A stretch of DNA of 64,000 nucleotides from Exobacillus caeni (GCF_005747095.1 NZ_SWLG01000007.1:229459-293458), one strand, 5' to 3'; numbered from the stretch's first letter, positions 1 through 8,797 are shown. Translations and numbers: made by a program. Notes: generated from the sequence alone by a model not told the origin.

Positions 1-767
1 CAATGAGACTTGTCTATGCGGATAGAGAAACGTTCATGGGTGACCCAGAGTTTGCAGATATTCCAGTGGAAGGACTGCTGCATCCCGATTATATTAAAGA
101 ACGAGCGAAGGAAGTGAAATGGGAGTTTTCCAATCCGACCATTCATTATGGAAACCCATGGAAATACCAGGATGGAGAGCCACAGCTTAACGAACGCGGG
201 GGGAAGGAAGAATCCCCTGAGACCACTCATTTTTCTGTAATCGATTCGGAAGGAAACGTGGTTTCCTGTACCACAAGTCTTGAGCGACCGTTCGGTTCAG
301 GATATATCGTCCCTGGCTATGGATTTATGCTTAATAATGAGCTAACTGATTTTGATCCGGAACCAGGCGGCAATAATGAAGTGCAACCCCGGAAACGATC
401 GATGAGTACAAAGAGCCCTTCGATATTGTTTAAAGACGGCAAGCCTGTACTGGGATTAGGTTCTCCTGGAGGGCCAACGATCATTTCCTCTGTCGCCCAG
501 GTTATCCTGAACGTCATTGGATACGGAATGGACTTAAAAGATGCTATCGAGGAACCAAGGATTTATACAAGCAAATATCCAATCTTAATCTTTGAAAAAG
601 GCATCCCAGAAGAAGTATTTGAAAAGCTTAAAGAAAAAGGACATCGTTTCGACAAACATGCTGCACAGCTCGGCAATGTCCAGGCAGTCCACATCGACCA
701 GGAAACCGGCACTTACTATGGTGCAGCTGACTCCAGCCGCTCAGGCGGAGCTGTTGGGATCGATTGA
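1..767 (+). CDS. ggt: Gamma-glutamyltransferase, C-terminal part (gene runs off the left edge)
   Basis: The window starts inside this gene and shows about 254 C-terminal codons. The family is an Ntn hydrolase that cleaves gamma-glutamyl bonds (glutathione, poly-gamma-glutamate) and splits itself into two chains. The self-processing nucleophile threonine is the first T of TTHFSV, near visible residue 74, and the conserved loop GSPGGPTI follows about 80 residues later. So the end of the large chain and the whole small chain are present. Bacillus members are usually secreted, but the signal peptide would lie outside the window. A family A repeat begins 5 nt after the stop and a hairpin terminator follows. 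Confidence 0.93.
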   Translation, partial: MRLVYADRETFMGDPEFADIPVEGLLHPDYIKERAKEVKWEFSNPTIHYGNPWKYQDGEPQLNERGGKEESPETTHFSVIDSEGNVVSCTTSLERPFGSGYIVPGYGFMLNNELTDFDPEPGGNNEVQPRKRSMSTKSPSILFKDGKPVLGLGSPGGPTIISSVAQVILNVIGYGMDLKDAIEEPRIYTSKYPILIFEKGIPEEVFEKLKEKGHRFDKHAAQLGNVQAVHIDQETGTYYGAADSSRSGGAVGID

Positions 768-771
768 TGCC

Positions 772-804
772 GGGGGTCTGACCCCACAAATTCTGTGGAT
801 AACT
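772..804 (+). repeat. Family A repeat, copy 1
   Basis: GGGGGTCTGACCCC (772-785), an 8-nt spacer, then TGTGGATAA (794-802), which is the complement of the DnaA-box consensus TTATCCACA. It lies directly after the ggt stop codon. Confidence 0.85.
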
Positions 805-816
805 CACAAATACCTG

Positions 817-849
817 AGAGCTCTGGAGTTTTTTTTCAGGGCTCTTTTT
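817..849 (+). terminator. Intrinsic terminator after ggt
   Basis: AGAGCTCTG pairs with CAGGGCTCT (one G-U pair) and is followed by a T run. Confidence 0.7.
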
Positions 850-864
850 TGTGGTGAATAATGG

Positions 865-910
865 TTGACACTGATATAAAATATGCGATATATTTCTGAT
901 TAGTCAGAAA
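865..910 (+). promoter_or_regulatory. Promoter with palindromic operator for the GntR regulator gene
   Basis: A consensus -35 TTGACA (865-870) is followed 18 nt later by TATATT (889-894). Overlapping the -10 and the likely start point is a palindrome with 7-bp arms, TTTCTGA-TTAG-TCAGAAA (893-910). Its position fits an autoregulatory operator for the GntR protein encoded just downstream. The protein-site pairing is inference. Confidence 0.55.
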
Positions 911-939
911 ATAAACTTTGTCTTGACGAGGTGAAACGT

Positions 940-1608
940 ATGCCAATTCCAGAGGGATATTCCTCCCCGGTCCGGTTGTCGGCAAAAGAAAAGGCCTTTA
1001 ACCAGCTTCAACGGTGGATTATCGACGGCACGCTCCTTCCAGGGGAAAAAATCTATGATGCAGAAATAGCGGAAGCACTCGGAGTTAGCCGCACGCCTAT
1101 CCGGGAAGCACTTCAACTGCTTCAAATGCAAGGATTTGTGGAGATGCATCCCGGCAAAGAAACAAGGGTTACCTCTTTAACCAGAGAGGATGTTCTTAAA
1201 ATTTACCCGCCTCTTGCATCTCTCCAGGCTCTTGCTGCGGAAATCGCAGCCAGCAAAGTTACGGAAAAACAAATTGATGAATTGAAAAAAATTAACGCTG
1301 ATTATAAAAAAGCTATTCAAAATGAAGAGCCGTTCAAAGCTCTGGAACTTGATGAACAGTTTCATGCAGTTATCGTAGAGATAGCTGAAAATCCTTACAT
1401 CTCAGATTTCTCGTCCATACTCCAACTGCATATCCGGCGATTAAAATATGTTTTCCTAAAACAAAAAATGACAGGCAAAGACGAATCGCTGCATGAACAT
1501 CAAAAAATGCTAACTTCTTTTCAAGAAAGGAACGGCAAAGCGGCCTCTTCATATATGAAACAGAACTGGCTTCGTCCAATGCAAGAGGTATATAACCTTC
1601 TAAAATAA
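940..1608 (+). CDS. GntR-family transcriptional regulator with FCD ligand domain
   Basis: A 222-residue regulator. The N-terminal winged helix-turn-helix shows the GntR pattern (ALGVSRTPIREAL, about residues 47-59), and the rest is an all-helical FCD-type effector domain with acidic/histidine metal-site candidates (DEQFH). FCD regulators usually sense small organic acids or sugars. The ATG at 940 is preferred over an in-frame GTG at 931 because GAGGTG lies 6 nt upstream of it. The next gene is an EamA exporter 32 nt downstream, so the regulator probably controls it and itself through the palindrome at 893-910. The ligand is unknown. Confidence 0.88.
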   Translation: MPIPEGYSSPVRLSAKEKAFNQLQRWIIDGTLLPGEKIYDAEIAEALGVSRTPIREALQLLQMQGFVEMHPGKETRVTSLTREDVLKIYPPLASLQALAAEIAASKVTEKQIDELKKINADYKKAIQNEEPFKALELDEQFHAVIVEIAENPYISDFSSILQLHIRRLKYVFLKQKMTGKDESLHEHQKMLTSFQERNGKAASSYMKQNWLRPMQEVYNLLK

Positions 1609-1640
1609 TGGAAAACAAATATGAAAGGGATGCGTGAATA

Positions 1641-2615
1641 TTGAATACGAAAAAAGAATCTCAGGGAAACGCTATTTACTTTTTGCTTCTGCTCGTCCCC
1701 CTGTTCTGGGGAGGCGCTTTTGGTGCGGCCAAGCATGTGATCACTGAGATCCCCCCTATTACGGCCGCCACCCTCAGGTTTGGGTTTGCCGGTTTACTCT
1801 TGCTCCCTCTCGTTCTCATCCGTTCGGAATGGCGGTTTGAGGTTATTAAAAAACGGTGGATCGGGCTTATTTTGATGGCAATAACCGGCATTTTTGCTTA
1901 TAACGCTTTTTTCTTTATCGCGCTCGAATATACTTCTGCGATTAACGGTTCACTTGTTATGGCAACAACACCGGTGTTTATGACGCTTGGAGCCGTTCTG
2001 TTTTTAAAAGAACAATGGAGCAAACGGATCGGTTTCGGATTATTACTTTCCCTTTCAGGTGTCTTTCTGGTCATTATGAAAGGCTCGCTCCAAACTCTTT
2101 TATCCCTATCTGTTAACATGGGAGACCTGCTCTTTCTTGCAGCTTTATTTTGCTGGGTCGTACACGGATTGATCGGAAAAGTTGTGATGAATGGCGTTTC
2201 CCCATTGTTAACTACTACATTCACAACTATTGCCGGATCGGCTATGCTGGGAATCTGGTCCCTGTTTGAAAACGGCTGGTCCAGCGTACCATCTATGTCA
2301 AACCAGTCCTGGGCGGAAATAATCTATATGTCTATCTTCGCAACTGTAGTCGCGTTTCTTCTATGGAACCGTGGAATCTATCAGGTTGGCGCAAGCAAAT
2401 CCAGCATGTACATGAATCTGGTCCCTATTAACGCAGCATGGATCGCCGTTTTATTTTACGGATCTGTTATGGAATGGCAGCAAATCGCCGGTATGATCAT
2501 GGTATTAACAGGAGTGTACTTTTCTGCATCCAGCAACAAACAAACCGCCAGACCAAAGCAACACAAAAAAATATATCAATTAAAGCAGCCCCAACCGCAT
2601 AAACTCAAACTCTAA
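1641..2615 (+). CDS. EamA/DMT-superfamily transporter
   Basis: A 324-residue membrane protein with about ten hydrophobic segments in two EamA halves. The first begins at PLFWGGAFGAAKHVI (about residues 19-33) with the helix pattern LRFGFAGLLLLP, and the second half holds GDLLFLAALFCWVVHGL. The family exports amino acids or other metabolites by a drug/metabolite antiport mechanism; the substrate cannot be read here. The start is TTG with an AAAGGGATG ribosome site. It probably forms one operon with the GntR gene. The C-terminus is a short basic glutamine-rich tail. A family A repeat begins 2 nt after the stop. Confidence 0.88.
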   Translation: MNTKKESQGNAIYFLLLLVPLFWGGAFGAAKHVITEIPPITAATLRFGFAGLLLLPLVLIRSEWRFEVIKKRWIGLILMAITGIFAYNAFFFIALEYTSAINGSLVMATTPVFMTLGAVLFLKEQWSKRIGFGLLLSLSGVFLVIMKGSLQTLLSLSVNMGDLLFLAALFCWVVHGLIGKVVMNGVSPLLTTTFTTIAGSAMLGIWSLFENGWSSVPSMSNQSWAEIIYMSIFATVVAFLLWNRGIYQVGASKSSMYMNLVPINAAWIAVLFYGSVMEWQQIAGMIMVLTGVYFSASSNKQTARPKQHKKIYQLKQPQPHKLKL

Positions 2616-2616
2616 A

Positions 2617-2648
2617 AGTTATCCACAAAAACGAGGGGGTCAGACCCC
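2617..2648 (-). repeat. Family A repeat, copy 2
   Basis: A perfect DnaA-box sequence TTATCCACA (2619-2627), 7 nt, then GGGGGTCAGACCCC (2635-2648). It is the inverted orientation of copy 1 and again abuts a stop codon. Confidence 0.85.
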
Positions 2649-2729
2649 TTCAGATGTTTAATTATTTTATCCTCCCCTCCTTTGCAATTTGTTATATAAT
2701 ATTTTTGAGGCGGATGGATAGGAGGAGTT

Positions 2730-3092
2730 ATGGCAAAACAAACAAAAAGCAAAGTAGTGTATAAACAAACACGCCAAACAGAGGTCACCCTGTGCGTTTT
2801 CGGTGGATTATCTGGCATTTTTGGCAGCGTTTTTTATTTTATTTTCGAATTGGATATTGTCCACCACTCCTTTTTTCTTCTCTTTCTTCCAGCTTTTCTC
2901 TGCTCGATCTGTGCGATTTATATTTCCAGGCATCTAGATTACTCAACTACTTCATCCGCTTATATATTGATCGGCTGTTCGATTCTCGGATTAAGTTGTA
3001 TCGGCTATTACTACCTGTTCCCCTCCGTTTTACTATTTTTGTGTGCGGGTCTTTGCTTATTTAAAAAAGACAGAAAAATCAAATTATTATAA
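2730..3092 (+). CDS. Small membrane protein, DUF4064-like
   Basis: A 120-residue protein with a strong ribosome site (GGAGGAG) 4 nt before ATG and four hydrophobic segments. The layout of a short basic start, GGLSGIFGSVF, and an ending LFPSVLLFLCAGLCLF plus basic tail resembles DUF4064 membrane proteins of Bacillus, whose function is unknown. A TATAAT-like -10 lies near 2694. It is a single gene ending in a bidirectional hairpin shared with the converging peptidase gene. Confidence 0.7.
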   Translation: MAKQTKSKVVYKQTRQTEVTLCVFGGLSGIFGSVFYFIFELDIVHHSFFLLFLPAFLCSICAIYISRHLDYSTTSSAYILIGCSILGLSCIGYYYLFPSVLLFLCAGLCLFKKDRKIKLL

Positions 3093-3096
3093 AGTT

Positions 3097-3126
3097 AAAG
3101 AGGACCCGAAGTAACGGATCCTCTTT
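3097..3126. terminator. Bidirectional terminator
   Basis: AAAGAGGA...TCCTCTTT hairpin between two converging genes. Confidence 0.7.
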
Positions 3127-3139
3127 CAACATTCCTTTT

Positions 3140-4561
3140 CTATTCCTTGCTTATGCCATTAAGCTTAAGCCAGTCTTCAAAAAAAAGATTGTCTTCCATA
3201 TCAAAATAATCCTTTGTAAAAGAAACGAATTCCTCTGTCGTAACCTGGCTGTATTTATACTTATTATAATAGGCCTGTAAAAACTCCCTGGCTGTTTTGG
3301 TTCCTTCGTACTTTTTAAACAAGCTCCATAATTTATCGGCAGGCTGTCCATAAACAAAAGCAGAGGCAGTTTGATCGTAAGAGTAAGCAGGCAAATTAGA
3401 CGGCTGTGGCTCAAACCCTCTTCTTTCAGCAACTTTTAGCCTCAAGTCTAAGATGCGTCTCGCTTCCTTTTCCGTATTGTCCATTTTGTCCTTCCAGAAC
3501 AGCACCGTAGCAAACTCTGTGATCCCTTCATCCACCCATGGATCACGAACTGGATCATTGCTGATAATGCCGTAAAACCACTGGTGTGCTACTTCATGGA
3601 CAACCGTGTTTTGGAGGTCTTTATAATAGTTACTATGTGCTTTCGCCTGGACAATCCCCGGGTATTCCATCCCGAGTGCAAGGTCATTCGCAAGTAAGAT
3701 ATCAAGTTGTTCATCTGGATAAGCCCCGATGTTTTCTGTATAATAATCTACAGCCTTTTCAGCGATATCGGCTGCAAAATTAATTAAATCCTTATGTTCT
3801 TGATCGCTGAAAACCCGAATTTCAATGTCCCCTGCCGATCTCGTGACCATTTCATCCCCTTTTAAAAATGCAAGGTACACTTCTTTCACATTCTCGACAG
3901 AAACTTCTCCGCTGTTCTTATTCAAATCAAAGTCCTGCCCGGCAGTACTGACGATCGAATAACCTTTTGGCGCTTTTGCATTAATCGTAAAGTCCGAAAA
4001 TCCTGTATGGTAAGATTCATAGTTACTGCTATATGGGACCTGGTTCCATTCCCCGTTCTGATATGTGGGCAGCATCGGATAAGCCTGTGCAAGGTGAAAG
4101 TTATCGCCATCCCTGTTAAATCTCATGCTGCCTGAAGGGACGGTGAAATCATAATCGATCGTTACTTTCACTTTTTTTCCTGGCTCTAATTTCTCATCAA
4201 GGTCGACTTCGAGCTGGTCTCCTGTTAACGTATACTTAGATTCTTTTTCGTTCAACTTCACGTTTGCGATATTGGCCGTTGCTGTTCCCTGCACACTTTC
4301 AGGTTTATTGCCCTGTGTGAAAGCGTTAGGAATAAAGTAGAACTGTAGATGGTCCCAGCTATCCCCTGAAGCATTTTCCACTTCTATTTTACTTGAAGCT
4401 GTAAAATGGCCCTTTTCCACATCATCGAGGACAAATGATAAATCATACTTGCTTTTTGCCCCATTCAGTAAGCCTGCCTGTTTCGGCTCATTTTTTAAAA
4501 AGAAAGCCCCGGCTATGACTGCCAGTATAACAACAAGCAATAAAACACTACTCTTTTTCAT
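3140..4561 (-). CDS. Membrane-anchored/secreted M1-family (gluzincin) aminopeptidase
   Basis: A 473-residue zinc peptidase. Residues 4-21 form a signal anchor. The substrate-binding GMEYPG motif (about 297-302) stands in for the GAMEN motif of M1 enzymes. HEVAH (322-326) and the glutamate of DEG (345, 18 residues after the second histidine) form the zinc site. The protein stops after the catalytic domain, so the C-terminal ERAP-like domain of large M1 enzymes is missing, as in bacterial short forms. AAAGGGGG precedes the ATG. A second related peptidase is at 15070-16575. Confidence 0.85.
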   Translation of the reverse strand: MKKSSVLLLVVILAVIAGAFFLKNEPKQAGLLNGAKSKYDLSFVLDDVEKGHFTASSKIEVENASGDSWDHLQFYFIPNAFTQGNKPESVQGTATANIANVKLNEKESKYTLTGDQLEVDLDEKLEPGKKVKVTIDYDFTVPSGSMRFNRDGDNFHLAQAYPMLPTYQNGEWNQVPYSSNYESYHTGFSDFTINAKAPKGYSIVSTAGQDFDLNKNSGEVSVENVKEVYLAFLKGDEMVTRSAGDIEIRVFSDQEHKDLINFAADIAEKAVDYYTENIGAYPDEQLDILLANDLALGMEYPGIVQAKAHSNYYKDLQNTVVHEVAHQWFYGIISNDPVRDPWVDEGITEFATVLFWKDKMDNTEKEARRILDLRLKVAERRGFEPQPSNLPAYSYDQTASAFVYGQPADKLWSLFKKYEGTKTAREFLQAYYNKYKYSQVTTEEFVSFTKDYFDMEDNLFFEDWLKLNGISKE

Positions 4562-4792
4562 CTTTTCCCCCTTTAACCAAACTGGCTGAGATTCCTTCGC
4601 AGGATGTATAAGGATTCTTCATGAAATTGGAAAAAACCTTCAATCTATTTTTATCCTTCCTTATAAGCCTATTGGCACGATGCTTTATCTTTTAATAAAT
4701 CCTTTGGAGTTCAACTGGTAAAAATTGATTATTTACACATCCTTTGTCACTCTTTTACAATTGGGGAAACTTTTTTATTGGAGGCTTGAAAA
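4562..4792. other. Intergenic region without recognisable gene
   Basis: About 230 bp between the M1 peptidase start and the tiny ORF at 4793. Apart from presumed promoter sequence for the peptidase, nothing specific was recognised. Confidence 0.4.
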
Positions 4793-4876
4793 TTGAAACG
4801 GGAAATCTTCCTTTTGCATGCTGTTTCTTACCTCGTCCCTCTGCTTCTCATCCTTATACTGCTTAAGTCTATGTAA
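4793..4876 (+). CDS. Possible 27-residue single-span membrane peptide
   Basis: TTG start 8 nt after a GGAGG site. It encodes a short basic head followed by a strongly hydrophobic segment (VPLLLILILL). A good terminator hairpin lies 25 nt after the stop, which supports a transcribed unit. No family is recognised and it is too short for statistical support. Confidence 0.4.
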   Translation: MKREIFLLHAVSYLVPLLLILILLKSM

Positions 4877-4900
4877 ACATGTCTATGTAAATATTCTAAG

Positions 4901-4936
4901 CACAAAAAAGGGGCCACAAGTGCTCCTTTTTTGTGG
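4901..4936 (+). terminator. Intrinsic terminator
   Basis: CACAAAAAAGG...CCTTTTTTGTG hairpin after the 27-residue ORF. Confidence 0.65.
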
Positions 4937-5135
4937 CCGATCTACGATAAAAAATCCTTCCGCTTACCTTTTTCTCTTTGTACGACCGTTAAAATAGAAC
5001 TAAAACCTTTATCCCAAAAAGATTTAATAAAGATGCCAACGAAAAACAATCCACCATTTGATAGAATCGCTCTCCCTGATCTTCCTTTTTAAGTTATAAT
5101 TGTTTAAAATTGTTAAAACAGCAGGGGGAAAAGTT

Positions 5136-5780
5136 ATGGAACTTCTTCATGGAAAAGTGAACGCATCCCATGAAATTCCTTATACTCTAATCAAGCAGGG
5201 AAAAGTCTCTTCCAAACTGGGGACCATCTTACCGGGGATGGGCTATACCGTACAGGCACCGCTGCTTCATTATTCAACACACTTATTACTTTCAAAAGGC
5301 TATGACGTGCTTCATGCAAACTATAATTACAGGGAAAACGAGACTTATTTATCTCAATCTGAAGAAGAGCAAGATGAACAAATTTGTGGTGACATAACTA
5401 CCGTAATGAATGAAATAAATAGTGAAGCTGCATATAAAGAGCATTGTTTTATCGGCAAATCGCTGGGTACCGTTCCTTTAACCAACCTTCTTTTGACTGA
5501 CGATCGGTTCCATAAATCCAGATCAGTTTTTTTAACACCTCTTATTCATGAGGACACTTTATATAAGGAGATGCTGAAAATCCATCAACAATCTCTCTTT
5601 ATCATCGGAGATAAAGACCCCTGCTACCGGAAACAGCGTTTTGATGAACTGACATCTAAGTCCAATAACTCCTCCTTACTGATTGAAGGCACGAACCATT
5701 CCCTTGAATTTGAGGACAATTATATCGCTTCACTCCAGGCTTTAAGGCAAACGCTACAAAGAATGGATGCATTCCTTTAA
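5136..5780 (+). CDS. Alpha/beta-hydrolase family protein
   Basis: A 214-residue hydrolase. An oxyanion-type segment LPGMGYT follows the first strand, the nucleophile elbow is GKSLGT (Ser), the acid is the Asp of IGDKDPCY, and the histidine is in GTNHSLE, giving a complete Ser-Asp-His triad. The size and the short elbow match small alpha/beta-hydrolases of the KANL3/Tex30 or dienelactone hydrolase type; the substrate is unknown. The ATG at 5136 (AGGGGGAAAA upstream) is preferred over an in-frame TTG at 5100. Confidence 0.78.
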   Translation: MELLHGKVNASHEIPYTLIKQGKVSSKLGTILPGMGYTVQAPLLHYSTHLLLSKGYDVLHANYNYRENETYLSQSEEEQDEQICGDITTVMNEINSEAAYKEHCFIGKSLGTVPLTNLLLTDDRFHKSRSVFLTPLIHEDTLYKEMLKIHQQSLFIIGDKDPCYRKQRFDELTSKSNNSSLLIEGTNHSLEFEDNYIASLQALRQTLQRMDAFL

Positions 5781-6194
5781 CATAACATCAGGGAAAGACT
5801 CATAAGTGTCTGGCACTTTGCTTTTGAGTCATACCCGTTTCCTCACTCCTATTTTGAAACCCTGTACTTCTGTCTTTTGTATATTGCTTTTCCAGCCAGG
5901 ATGCAACACACCCTTTTACTTCTTCCATGATCGGTTAACTCTTTGTTTTCTTTGCCTCTGTAATTTAAGAAACCCTCCATGTTATCAATTGTCCTGAATG
6001 CGAGCATGAATCCCTGCAGCTGCTTCCTCTCACTGAGCGCACTGCCCCATGATACATCCTCCACTGTGCCCGAAGACAATAATGCTCTTCGCTTTATGGC
6101 TGCCGATACATGATTTTTCTACATAAAGAAGGAGGAAAACAACTTTATATTGAATGACTTATAGCTGCTAAATATATAAACAGAGGTGCCGAAT
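5781..6194. other. Intergenic region of about 410 bp
   Basis: No ORF with a convincing ribosome site was found. A 76-codon minus-strand reading frame (5849-6079) has no Shine-Dalgarno and no recognisable family. A local AGTG...CACT hairpin lies near 5803-5816. Function unknown. Confidence 0.4.
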
Positions 6195-7106
6195 ATGCTA
6201 CAGACAGAACGAATAAAAGAAAGCATCGCATCGTTACAGGATTGCAGGAACATCACACCTATTAATAAAGGTTATTCCGATGATCAAAAATTCATTTTGG
6301 ACTATGGAGACCGCCGCCAACTGCTTAGAGTCTCCCCTTTAAAAGCCTTGCCTCAGAAAGAAAACGAGTTTTATATTTTAAAAAATGTACAGAAATTCGG
6401 CACCATGTCTCCTGAACCGATTGATCTCGGCAGAATAGAACAGCTCGACCTCTGTTATATGATTGTTAGTTTCCTGGACGGAGAAGACGCGGAGGAGGCA
6501 CTCCCCAACTTAACCGAAGAAGAGCAATACAATGTTGGTATAGATGCTGGCAGGGATCTCAGAAAAATGCACCACTACTAAGCCCCGGAATCAATGGACT
6601 CCTGGTACTCCCGAAAATCAAGAAAAAATCAGGCCTATATGGATGCATATGAAAATTGTGATATTAGAATCGAGAATGACAGCCGAATTTTAACATTTAT
6701 CGAAGAAAACATTCGTTACATGAAGGGCAGGCCGAATCTGTTCCAGCATGATGACTTTCATCCAGGAAACCTGATTGTTAAAGATAAGGAATATGGAGGA
6801 GTGATCGATTTCAACCGCTATGACTGGGGAGATCCTATCCATGAATTCTTAAAGCTTGGCCTTTTTGCGAGGGAAGTCAGTGTCCCGTATTCAATCGGGC
6901 AGATTCATGGTTATTATGGAGATAACATTCCCGAAGGTTTCTGGCGATTGTATTCGCTTTATTGTGCCATGGCTGTATTGTCTTCGGTTGTCTGGTCACT
7001 CCGGACAATTCCTGATCAGGTTGATAGTATGCTTGAAAAGCTTCATTGCCTGCTTGAGGACCACCGCTATTTTGAAGACCCCACACCACGATGGTACCAG
7101 GAATAA
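6195..7106 (+). pseudogene. Aminoglycoside phosphotransferase-family kinase interrupted by an in-frame ochre codon
   Basis: Two same-frame ORFs (6195-6581 and from 6582 on) make one kinase of about 303 codons separated only by TAA at 6579-6581, between HHY and APESMDSW. The N-terminal half has the kinase small lobe (INKGYSDDQKF). The C-terminal half has the catalytic HDDFHPGN loop and the metal-binding VIDF. Combined length and motifs fit the APH/choline-kinase fold that phosphorylates small molecules. One substitution of a Lys or Gln codon explains the stop. Either it is a recent pseudogene, or a base-calling error, or rare readthrough. The ATG at 6195 has AGAGGTG upstream. Confidence 0.8.
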
Positions 7107-7125
7107 TAAAAGAGAGGTTGGTTTT

Positions 7126-7350
7126 ATGTATTGGTTTTTATCATTATTAGTAGCCTTGGTGCTCAGCTTTATTATAGTGCTCTTACCGTCGCCTTTAGCC
7201 GGTATGCTGGGGTTCACAGTGATCGCTGCTACCCTTTTTCGAATCTGCTTTTATATGTTAGATATTCGCAGCCGAATCGGCCCTGAAACAGATCGAGTAG
7301 AGCAAGCTTACCAGAACTACTTAGAGGAAAAAAGAAGCGAGAATCATTAG
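7126..7350 (+). CDS. Small membrane protein of unknown function (74 aa)
   Basis: ATG 19 nt after the kinase stop with AGAGAGG upstream. Two hydrophobic segments (about residues 2-20 and 24-45) are followed by a charged tail. It is probably cotranscribed with the broken kinase gene. No family recognised. Confidence 0.6.
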   Translation: MYWFLSLLVALVLSFIIVLLPSPLAGMLGFTVIAATLFRICFYMLDIRSRIGPETDRVEQAYQNYLEEKRSENH

Positions 7351-7360
7351 AACGCAAAAA

Positions 7361-7387
7361 AAAGTGCAAGGGGAGAGCCTTGCACAA
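7361..7387. terminator. Hairpin with T run on the minus strand
   Basis: GTGCAAGG...CCTTGCAC, flanked by an A run on its left side, so it would terminate minus-strand transcripts. The right side lacks a T run. Confidence 0.5.
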
Positions 7388-7507
7388 AAGCGTAAGTTTT
7401 TTCTGCCGCAGTTAACAAAGCGTTAACCAAGTATAATCGTACCATGGAATTGAACATTGTGGATGGTGTAAATATTGGAAAACGCCCCGGCGTGATGGAG
7501 CTTGAAT

Positions 7508-7693
7508 TTTATAGGTCATATGTTCCGCTATTTCTTTAAAAAAGCTCTTTTTTAATTATTATAGGTCATATGTTCCGCTATTCAGGTTTTTAGATGGCAT
7601 TTCATCTTTATTTACTTCAAATAAGGCACCTGATGACCTTTAAAATCCTGAAACAGGGCTTTCAGCTACAAATAGAGGAACAAATGACCTCAT
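7508..7693. repeat. Family B nested-palindrome element, copy 1
   Basis: Two direct units reading ATAGGTCATATGTTCCGCTA (from 7511 and 7561) are followed by two inverted units (7619-7642 and 7669-7692, ending in ATGACCT). Units in each pair start about 50 bp apart. Unit 1 can pair with unit 4, and unit 2 with unit 3. The element lies between a membrane-protein gene and an SDR gene. Confidence 0.8.
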
Positions 7694-7765
7694 CCGGCTT
7701 CACGCATTCTCCAAAAACCCGGATGCTGCCAGAATCCTTCGAACTTTTCACCAACATGCAGTTTT

Positions 7766-8557
7766 CTAAAGAGCTTTCACCATTCCCCCGTCAACGACGA
7801 TCGATTGGCCGGTCAAATACGTATTGGCACCGGATCCAAGGAACACCACAGCTTTTGCAAATTCCTCCGGTTCGCCATATCGTCCCATCGGAATAGAGTT
7901 TTCTGACTTCGCTCGGACGTCTTCAGCAGAAAGTCCAGCTTTCTCGGCATTGGCCTGGTCCAGTTCAGCTACCCTGTCAGTGGCGATTTTTCCGGGTCCA
8001 ACCGTGTTTATAAGAATGTTATACGGTGCGAGCTCCTGTGAAAGGCTCTTTGCCAGTCCTGCGATTCCCGCTCGAAAAGTGTTAGATAGAATCAAATTGT
8101 CCAATGTTTGTTTGATAGAAGAGGATGCGATGTTAACGATTCTTCCTTCCCGCTGCTTTTTCATATAAGGCAACACTTCACGAATCACTCGAATAAAGCT
8201 TAATAGATTTAACTCAAACGCATTTTGCCAGTCTTCGTCCTGAAACTTCTCGAACGTCCCTGCCGGTGGTCCTCCCGCATTATTGACCAAAATGTCTATC
8301 GTACCGTTCTGTTCAGTTGCTTTCTGGACCATCTGTTTGATTTCTTCTGGCTTCGTGATATCGCATACAACATGATTCACATTCTTGTTTCCGCTCTCTT
8401 CTTTGATCTCACTAACCGCTTTTTGAAGCTCCTCTTCTGAACGGCTGGAAATCATCACATGAGCGCCTTCCTTCGCGAATTGCAGTGCTGTTGCTTTTCC
8501 AAGCCCTTTGCTTGCCGCGATCACCAGTACCGATTTTCCCTCTAACTTAAAATCCAT
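7766..8557 (-). CDS. Short-chain dehydrogenase/reductase family protein, atypical active site
   Basis: A 263-residue SDR. The cofactor loop reads ASKGLGKATA (about residues 14-23), NNAGGP (about 91-96) is the central-strand motif, and the GG at the C-terminal end (VVDGGM) is typical. The conserved serine stretch SSS is present, but the place where YxxxK should follow reads LSNTFRAG, so the catalytic tyrosine and lysine are absent. A FabG-like SDR subgroup shows the same LSN..R pattern. Function is therefore unassigned. The ribosome site is AAAGGAGCG. Confidence 0.85.
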   Translation of the reverse strand: MDFKLEGKSVLVIAASKGLGKATALQFAKEGAHVMISSRSEEELQKAVSEIKEESGNKNVNHVVCDITKPEEIKQMVQKATEQNGTIDILVNNAGGPPAGTFEKFQDEDWQNAFELNLLSFIRVIREVLPYMKKQREGRIVNIASSSIKQTLDNLILSNTFRAGIAGLAKSLSQELAPYNILINTVGPGKIATDRVAELDQANAEKAGLSAEDVRAKSENSIPMGRYGEPEEFAKAVVFLGSGANTYLTGQSIVVDGGMVKAL

Positions 8558-8797
8558 TCCTATCGCTCCTTTTCATGATTTACTTTGTAGTTAGTTGTAA
8601 TTAGAATAGCATTTTTTATAAAAACCTTGTTAGAAAACGACTCTTAAAGAATGGAATCCATTATAAGATCGAAAAGGCGGTTTTATATTCCCGGTGCATT
8701 TTGCCTAAACAAGTTTATCACTTTGTCAGATTTCCTTTCCTATATAAAAATCTTTTTCCTGTATAATAGATAAGAGATTTCTAAGAGGAGACTGACT

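Noticed and set aside
5849..6079. A 76-codon minus-strand ORF
   Set aside because: Starts with TTG without a ribosome site and resembles no family.
6579..6581. Reading the TAA as two separate genes
   Set aside because: The two parts are the N- and C-lobe of one kinase in the same frame with no spacer or new ribosome site.
7444..7539. A 31-codon ORF running into the first family B unit
   Set aside because: No ribosome site, and its end is formed by the repeat.
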